This document shows, piece by piece, positions 5,350-9,830 of a DNA stretch of 9,830 nt. Position 1 is the stretch's first letter. The number at the start of each line of letters is the position of its first letter. The stretch spans positions 1 through 9,830 of the forward strand of contig JAFYLN010000044.1 in assembly GCA_017537045.1 (NCBI GenBank), written 5' to 3'. The position numbers and the translations under genes are program-made. The notes below the pieces were generated by a model. It saw nothing but the letters and a program-made list of their open reading frames with translations, was not told the DNA's origin and searched no databases. The stretch comes from Oscillospiraceae bacterium. Lineage in GTDB: Bacteria; Bacillota_A; Clostridia; Oscillospirales; Oscillospiraceae.

Positions 5350-5961
5350 TCATTTTACCCGATGTTCGCCCTTCATTGTAGAGCGAAGTCCGATCTCTGT
5401 GCCTTTCCAGATACGGACATAGTTTTTCCTGTGCTGGAATATGATTACCGCAGTCGCTGCACAGGCAGCTGTTACAGCGATCCAACCTGCAGAGGTGAAG
5501 AACAGATATACCGGCAGACTAACAACTGTAATCGTTGTTCCAATCACAAGGTAGTCAAATACCACTGTAATGATAATGACTGCCGCAAGAACGATCAGGG
5601 CAAATTTCCAGTTCACCGCAAGAATCATACCTATGTAAGAGGCAAAGCCCTTACCGCCCTTGAATTTTAAGAAGATTGGGAATATATGTCCCAGAACACA
5701 CGCAGCTCCCGCAACGACAGCTATGCCTCTTACATCCGGAAAAAGAAGCTTTCCTATTATAACAACTACCAGTGCTTTTCCTGCATCATGAACGGCGACA
5801 AGTATCCCTGCCCGCCATCCCATCAGGATCGTGGCATTGGAGGCACCAGGATTGCCACTTCCACCGGAGGTTATATCCACCCCTTTGGCTTTTGCAAGAT
5901 ACGTAGCCATATTGGAGCAGCCTAACAAATACCCAATTATGCACATAATGAAATAGGCCAT
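5350..5961 (-). CDS. PlsY-family glycerol-3-phosphate acyltransferase-like protein, altered motif 1
   Basis: 203 residues, the usual PlsY size, with about seven hydrophobic segments. PlsY transfers an acyl group from acyl-phosphate to glycerol-3-phosphate at the membrane, the first step of phospholipid synthesis. Family signatures: GYLLG (10-14), GSGNPGASN (34-42), the D59-x2-K62 pair, GHIFPIFLKFKGGKG (91-105, phosphate loop) and H177-R-K-N180 with GTE (187-189). Two departures are visible. The GS-IP part of the first helix reads GCSNMA, and the arginine that normally ends motif 1 (GATNxxR) is Ile45. The start is ATG at 5961 with AGGAGG nine bases upstream. It has its own promoter and overlaps the CPBP gene by four bases. 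It may be a paralogue with another substrate rather than the housekeeping enzyme; I therefore give no symbol. Confidence 0.88.
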   Translation of the reverse strand: MAYFIMCIIGYLLGCSNMATYLAKAKGVDITSGGSGNPGASNATILMGWRAGILVAVHDAGKALVVVIIGKLLFPDVRGIAVVAGAACVLGHIFPIFLKFKGGKGFASYIGMILAVNWKFALIVLAAVIIITVVFDYLVIGTTITVVSLPVYLFFTSAGWIAVTAACAATAVIIFQHRKNYVRIWKGTEIGLRSTMKGEHRVK

Positions 5962-5978
5962 AGATCGAACCTCCTGTC

Positions 5979-6029
5979 AATAACTTGTGTTAATTCGTTG
6001 AATCAAGTTTAACACAGAAGCAAGTTATT
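5979..6029. repeat. Interrupted inverted repeat over the PlsY promoter, possible operator
   Basis: AATAACTTG (5979-5987) is repeated inverted as CAAGTTATT (6021-6029), and GTGTTAA (5987-5993) as TTAACAC (6009-6015). A small TTGAATCAA dyad sits between. The arms cover the spacer and -10, as expected for a repressor site, but the two arm pairs are not exactly concentric (5-base offset). No regulator gene in the window is an obvious partner. Confidence 0.4.
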
Positions 6030-6034
6030 TTCAA
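6006..6034 (-). promoter_or_regulatory. Promoter of the PlsY-CPBP unit
   Basis: Minus strand TTGAAA (6029-6034), a 17-base spacer, and TAAACT (6006-6011) preceded by TGT, an extended -10. Expected start near 5999-6000, giving a leader of about 38 bases. It lies just beyond the SDR terminator, so this unit is transcribed separately. Confidence 0.65.
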
Positions 6035-6041
6035 TATCTGC

Positions 6042-6079
6042 AACAGACAAAGGCGGCTTCGCAGCCGCCTTTGTCTGTT
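6042..6079. terminator. Strong terminator after the SDR gene
   Basis: A perfect 17-bp stem (6042-6058 with 6063-6079) closed by a four-base loop that reads GCGA in the minus-strand transcript, a stable GNRA tetraloop. The GC-rich part AGCCGCC is followed by TTTGT in that direction. It lies 27 bases past the SDR stop and separates the two lipid-related transcription units. Confidence 0.8.
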
Positions 6080-6106
6080 CGCTTTGTGTATATCCACTGT
6101 TCTCAG

Positions 6107-6901
6107 CTATTGCGCATACACTAATCCCACGATCCAATTACGCAGACGGCAAGGGAGAATTTTGCACAGCACGCTCAGACATTTATATCCCATGCCCAGA
6201 GTATAGATTGGCTTAGTTTTCTTTCTAAGAGCAATCTTAGCGATATACTTACCTGCAGTCTCCGGTCTCATGCCGTTTTGCTCGTCCTTTTCCATACCCG
6301 CAACGCTTCTGGAGATCCGCCCATTATAAATATCATCTCCCACAGCGGACTTCCGGCGAGCTTCTGTAAAGCCAGTGGCAATATCACCGGGCTGAACGCA
6401 GGTCACGGAGACACCAAAAGGCTTGACTTCATTGACAAGGCAACAGGTATAGGACTCGATAGCCGCCTTAGATGCGGAATAGTAAGTCTGGAACGGAATG
6501 TGCGCCACGGCAGCCACGGAACTGATATTTACGATCCTACCGTTTCCTTGCTTGCGCATGATGGGCAATACTGCCTTATTCATATTGACCATTCCGAAGA
6601 AATTCACTTCAAACTGCGCTTTTGCATCGCTTAGCTCTGTAAGTTCTACCGCGCCGGAAATGCCATTGCCAGCACAGTTGACCAAGATATCGATCCTGCC
6701 GTTTTCTGCAAGAATCTGCTCAACAGTTGTTTGGATGCTCGCTTCATCGGTCACATCAAGGCCAAAATGACAAACACCTTCAATCGGCTTTTCTCTGCGG
6801 CTGAATTCATAGACCTTACAGCCAGCATCTCGCAGCGCAATTGCCGTGCATCGGCCAATACCGGAGCTGCCTCCCGTAACAATAGCTATCTTTGGATTCA
6901 T
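6107..6901 (-). CDS. Short-chain dehydrogenase/reductase (SDR), NAD(P)-dependent
   Basis: 264 residues of the classical SDR type. The nucleotide-binding glycine motif is TGGSSGIG (9-16), with SRR (34-36) after the second strand, which favours NADPH. NCAG is at 75-78, N100 is the structural/catalytic Asn, and the active site is S128, Y141 and K145 (YxxxK), followed by PGDIATGF. The C-terminal tail (YTLGMGYKCLSVLCKILPCRLRNWIVGLVY) is hydrophobic and basic and could sit on the membrane, as in acyl-dihydroxyacetone-phosphate and other lipid-acting reductases. AGGAAAGGAAA lies just before ATG 6901. It is 54 bases downstream of the carrier gene and ends its transcription unit. The position beside acyltransferases suggests a lipid or fatty-ketone substrate (inference); the actual substrate is not readable. 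Confidence 0.92.
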   Translation of the reverse strand: MNPKIAIVTGGSSGIGRCTAIALRDAGCKVYEFSRREKPIEGVCHFGLDVTDEASIQTTVEQILAENGRIDILVNCAGNGISGAVELTELSDAKAQFEVNFFGMVNMNKAVLPIMRKQGNGRIVNISSVAAVAHIPFQTYYSASKAAIESYTCCLVNEVKPFGVSVTCVQPGDIATGFTEARRKSAVGDDIYNGRISRSVAGMEKDEQNGMRPETAGKYIAKIALRKKTKPIYTLGMGYKCLSVLCKILPCRLRNWIVGLVYAQ

Positions 6902-6955
6902 AATGTTTCCTTTCCTAAAGACGGAAGTCCAATCCTTTAAATACCCTTTTGTAAA

Positions 6956-8410
6956 TCAATAGCCAATCAAAACACCGAAAAACAGTACAAAGACAGAAAT
7001 AGCAAACAGTAACAATTGCAATTTCCAGGTCCACTTGAGCCATTTCCAATAAGATACATTCGCCATGGAAAGGCCGATCAGCAGCACGGGATTTGTGGGC
7101 AAAATTACATCGGTAAATCCATCTGCCATGCAGTAGGTCAGAATCACCAATGTGGGCGAAATGCCCAGTGCATTGGTGATTGGCAGGACAATAGGCATAA
7201 CCAAAAAGATCTTTGCTGAAGCCGAACCAATGAAGAGCTGCAAGAACAGGATCAGGGCATAGATCAAAAGTATCGTTACAAACTTTCCTTTCCCAATCAG
7301 AAGCTGCAGCACAGCATTCATAACCGTGTCGATGATATTGCTTTCAACCATCACAAGCTTTACTGAGGAAGCCAGTGCAATCATTGCCACTGCCGGGAGC
7401 ATTGCCACGGCTCCTTGCAGGAAGAAAACCAAAACTTTCCGGAAGTCTTTACACACAATCTGTCCTGCAATCAAACCGAATACCAAAAAGCTTGCTGCAA
7501 GGATCGGAATTGCAAGACCGGAAATGGCTCTTATGCTGGCGATCCCTACCAACAGTACGCCCTGGATGGCAAAGAATGTAGCATATACCCGAAAGATCTT
7601 CTGTTGATCTTGGGGCGCGTCATCTCCTCGCAGGATCAGACTCTCGCGCTTTTGTTGATCCATCTCATAAGTAGGTGAAGTCTCGGGATTTTGCCGGATT
7701 TTTTTCAGATATCCTAATAAGAACCCACACAAAACCAGATACACAATCACGAAGAATGCCACTCTAAGCCACACACCGGAAGACACTGGAATCCCTGCCA
7801 GCTGGGCAGCTGTGCCCACAGAAAATGGATTGGTGATGGCGGTAGAAAAGCCAAAACACGCTGCCATCAAGCATGCACCCAGTCCCACCATCGTGTCCAG
7901 TTGCATAGACAGCATAAACACAATAATCAACGGAAGAAGGGTCACCAGCTCCTCAAACATACCAAACAGGCTTCCGAAGAGCATAAACAGCAGTATCATA
8001 ATACATACTACCGGGCCACCACTGTCCCGCAAGCGGCGCATAATAAACTCAATGAAGGTTTTAATGCCGCCAGTTTTGTCCAGCAGGTTGAAAACGCCGC
8101 TCATCACCAGTAAAAAAATGCTGATCATAATGATGGTCAGCGCATCCTCCGATGCAAACACCCGGATCGGCGCAGTGATTACACGCCAGGGTGCAATTCC
8201 TTCTACTTCGCCTGCTTGATATGTACCGGGGATGATGTTACTGTCTGCATCTCTTTCAAAGTCTCCCTGAGGGATAAAACAAGAAAGAGATCCACAGAAA
8301 ATCAACACCACCAGCAGGAGCACAGCCACCGTCACAAAAGAACGGACGCTGATGTTAGAATAGGCTTTCTGTTGTTCTTCTTTTTTCTTTCTCTCTTTTG
8401 TAAGGATAAT
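6956..8410 (-). CDS. YfcC/DcuC-superfamily carrier, probable non-NTG start
   Basis: About twelve membrane helices with PF03606-type (DcuC/YfcC) landmarks: FGMFEELVTLLP, FGFSTAITNPFSVGTAAQLAGIP and, near the end, GSASAKIFLVMPIVLP plus DGFTDVILPTNP. Relatives carry C4-dicarboxylates, basic amino acids or p-aminobenzoyl conjugates; the substrate here is not readable. The first NTG in frame is GTG at 8335, but it has no ribosome site and lies at the first membrane helix. AGGAGG (8415-8420) overlaps the stop of the upstream gene, and between it and 8335 there is no usable NTG in any frame. Reading from ATT 8410 or ATC 8407 adds a basic, typical YfcC-like N-terminus (TKERKKKEEQQKAYSN) and gives 484 residues. 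I therefore extend to 8410; the minimal version is 6956-8335. Family call is firm, start is inference. Confidence 0.85.
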   Translation of the reverse strand: MILTKERKKKEEQQKAYSNISVRSFVTVAVLLLVVLIFCGSLSCFIPQGDFERDADSNIIPGTYQAGEVEGIAPWRVITAPIRVFASEDALTIIMISIFLLVMSGVFNLLDKTGGIKTFIEFIMRRLRDSGGPVVCIMILLFMLFGSLFGMFEELVTLLPLIIVFMLSMQLDTMVGLGACLMAACFGFSTAITNPFSVGTAAQLAGIPVSSGVWLRVAFFVIVYLVLCGFLLGYLKKIRQNPETSPTYEMDQQKRESLILRGDDAPQDQQKIFRVYATFFAIQGVLLVGIASIRAISGLAIPILAASFLVFGLIAGQIVCKDFRKVLVFFLQGAVAMLPAVAMIALASSVKLVMVESNIIDTVMNAVLQLLIGKGKFVTILLIYALILFLQLFIGSASAKIFLVMPIVLPITNALGISPTLVILTYCMADGFTDVILPTNPVLLIGLSMANVSYWKWLKWTWKLQLLLFAISVFVLFFGVLIGY

Positions 8411-8414
8411 AATT

Positions 8415-8420
8415 CCTCCT
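8415..8420 (-). promoter_or_regulatory. Ribosome-binding site without an NTG start downstream
   Basis: AGGAGG begins on the last base of the TAA stop of the acyltransferase gene (8420-8422). In-frame ATT follows after 4 bases and ATC after 7. The next NTG of the carrier frame is 80 bases away. This points to reinitiation at an AUU or AUC codon. Confidence 0.7.
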
Positions 8421-9830
8421 TATTGGGTTCGGTCGTAAAGGATCATAGAGGTCATATACCAGTCCACAGCCGAACGTTTTTCTTCCGGAACAAAGAACAT
8501 AATCTCAGACCCTTCGTATACCTCAAAATTCACACCGGCTCCGAAAAGCAACCGATATATCTTCTGGATAGAATAATGGAGTTCGACGGTTTCTCCATCC
8601 TTGGTGCCGGAATATGTAAGCCCGTCCCGGCTTAAGGTGCAAACACCAAAGCCGCTGTGTCTGGTCAAACTGTTACCGTTTCCACGCGACCGCAACTCCA
8701 CTTTGGAAGTTAAAGTATAGTCTTCGTTCTCTGCAATTTCCTGCTCTATAAGCATCTTCTGCCAATCATACCACTGAGTAAAATTGTCAAAGCGGAAATT
8801 ACCATCAAACGCATAACGGTTGTTTAATGATGTTAGATAACCACAGTGTTCGCAACTGACCGCATTCTTCTTGGTTGTAATAGTATACTTTCTGCCACAA
8901 ACCGGGCAGGTGCTCAGAATATTTTCCAGTCCCTCTGCCAAATGCCTTGACCAATAATGTACATTGGGACGCTTCTGTAGCCAGTCAAACTCATCATAAG
9001 AAAGCCGTTGCTCGATACCTTGTTTCATCTGATCCAACGACAGGCTGTTCACTTGTTCTGCTGTATACAACAGGTCCAACTCAGCTTCTACCACCGAACC
9101 GCGGCGGAAGCCTTTGCCCCATTTCGGATCGGCAAGGTAGTCTCCGCAGATCTTAATGGTATAGACATTGACACCAGCCTTCTTTATAAAAGAGTAGGTG
9201 TTATTCTGAATATCCTCAAATCGTCCAGTGGTAGAAAGCCGCGCTTCTGGCATCATCGCTAGGATCTCATTGTTCTTCAGCACTGTCAAACAGTTCTTGG
9301 CATTCTCCATATCCATTGCAAACATACTCTTGGGGAACGCACCAACCTGCCGCAGAAGCCAACCTAAAATGGTGTGATAGAAATAAAGTCTTGCTACAAT
9401 GAAGTGCGGCTTATATTTACGAAGCAATGCCGCCGCATAAATGAAGTCAATAAAGGAACCGTGGTTGCACAGAATGATGGAGGGTTCTTCCGGCTTGCCG
9501 ATTTTATTGACTGTCTTCAATCTTACACCGCAAAGGAAAAGGTAAACTCTTACGGCATAATAAAGAATGGTCATCAAGAAACCATTTACCGAGCGAACCT
9601 TGTTTTGAGCTACACCTTTATGGCGCTTTGCGTAGCTATGCAGTTTGGCAAACAGCATGTCCTTCTTCCAAACCAGAATGCTTGCAAATAAGATAAGAAC
9701 TCCGAATATGCAGACCGTCACAATCCAGTTGGACATGATGGCCATATAACCTAATCCTACACCAATGCAAGCAGACGGTAATGAACCTACCATTGTGACA
9801 GTAATATAACGGCGGTAGGACATTCCCAAA
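8420..9830 (-). CDS. VTT (DedA/TMEM41-like) - PlsC acyltransferase - zinc-ribbon fusion (5' end beyond window)
   Basis: 469 codons are visible; the frame is open at the right edge (TTG at 9829 is not a real start). Residues 1-56 look like the end of a VTT/SNARE-associated domain: GMSYRRY, then VGSLPSACIGVGLGY and a last helix at about 35-54. VTT proteins (DedA, TMEM41B, VMP1) move lipids across membranes. After a basic linker, residues 85-245 are a PlsC-like lysophosphatidic-acid acyltransferase: N122-H123-x4-D128 (catalytic HX4D), GAFPKSMFA near 163, and PEARLS (194-199), a variant of PEGTRS. A zinc ribbon follows (C308-x2-C311, C326-x2-C329), then a ~140-residue beta-rich end that resembles a PH/GRAM fold. 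It is the first visible gene of a unit with the carrier (touching) and SDR. Acyltransferase call is firm; the VTT part is partial and less certain. Confidence 0.87.
   Translation of the reverse strand, partial: LGMSYRRYITVTMVGSLPSACIGVGLGYMAIMSNWIVTVCIFGVLILFASILVWKKDMLFAKLHSYAKRHKGVAQNKVRSVNGFLMTILYYAVRVYLFLCGVRLKTVNKIGKPEEPSIILCNHGSFIDFIYAAALLRKYKPHFIVARLYFYHTILGWLLRQVGAFPKSMFAMDMENAKNCLTVLKNNEILAMMPEARLSTTGRFEDIQNNTYSFIKKAGVNVYTIKICGDYLADPKWGKGFRRGSVVEAELDLLYTAEQVNSLSLDQMKQGIEQRLSYDEFDWLQKRPNVHYWSRHLAEGLENILSTCPVCGRKYTITTKKNAVSCEHCGYLTSLNNRYAFDGNFRFDNFTQWYDWQKMLIEQEIAENEDYTLTSKVELRSRGNGNSLTRHSGFGVCTLSRDGLTYSGTKDGETVELHYSIQKIYRLLFGAGVNFEVYEGSEIMFFVPEEKRSAVDWYMTSMILYDRTQ

Noticed and set aside
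5333..5485. Longer CPBP reading frame beginning at 5485 with MDRCNSCLCSDCG
   Set aside because: It would overlap 136 bases of the PlsY-like gene, including its H177-RKN motif; ATG 5332 with GGGAG, or 5353 with the ATGA overlap, fits better. The apparent cysteine cluster is a frame artefact.
7812..8219. 135-residue plus-strand frame opposite the carrier gene
   Set aside because: It is the antisense of membrane-helix coding DNA; the minus frame carries all family motifs.

Overview
The window looks like chromosomal DNA of a Gram-positive, low-to-moderate GC Clostridia-type bacterium, plausibly a gut commensal. This rests on strong AGGAGG ribosome-binding sites, TTG/GTG starts, extended -10 promoters, small ECF sigma/anti-sigma modules and the style of the membrane proteins. 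The genus cannot be fixed from the sequence. There are no rRNA or tRNA genes, no CRISPR array and no intact transposase. Twelve protein loci are supported: ten complete genes with one early-start question, two genes cut by the window edges, and among the ten one 5'-truncated pseudogene.

Left third (1-3355): two ECF sigma-factor operons stand back to back. Leftward are an ECF sigma gene (554-1030) and its overlapping zf-HC2 anti-sigma gene, which runs off the left edge. Rightward are a second ECF sigma gene (1235-1729), a small two-helix membrane protein (1707-1982) and a 458-residue membrane protein with two zinc ribbons (1979-3355), all with overlapping ends. The 204-base divergent spacer holds a housekeeping-type promoter for each side, both with the same extended -10 TGATATAAT. 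The leftward sigma gene also has a Bacillus SigX/W/M-like ECF promoter (TGTAAC-N16-CGTC), which suggests autoregulation.

Middle (3356-4663): a bidirectional terminator separates this operon from two leftward loci. One is a single-pass protein with two CxxC pairs. The other is the 3' remnant of a SLOG/DUF1273-type gene whose family similarity stops at a perfect 20-bp palindrome. Beyond the palindrome lie about 250 bases of noncoding DNA carrying a related repeat, then two strong hairpins.

Right half (4664-9830): two leftward transcription units about membranes and lipids. The upstream unit encodes a fused VTT (DedA/TMEM41-like) + PlsC acyltransferase + zinc-ribbon protein (cut by the right edge), a YfcC/DcuC-family carrier whose start appears to be a non-NTG codon, and a short-chain dehydrogenase. 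A strong hairpin terminator ends it. The downstream unit has its own promoter with a dyad over it and encodes a PlsY-family acyltransferase lacking the usual motif-1 arginine, coupled to a CPBP intramembrane protease.

The most notable points are the VTT-PlsC fusion in a lipid-related cluster, the PlsY paralogue with an altered catalytic motif, the probable AUU/AUC start of the carrier, the palindrome at the SLOG break, and the paired divergent ECF switches.
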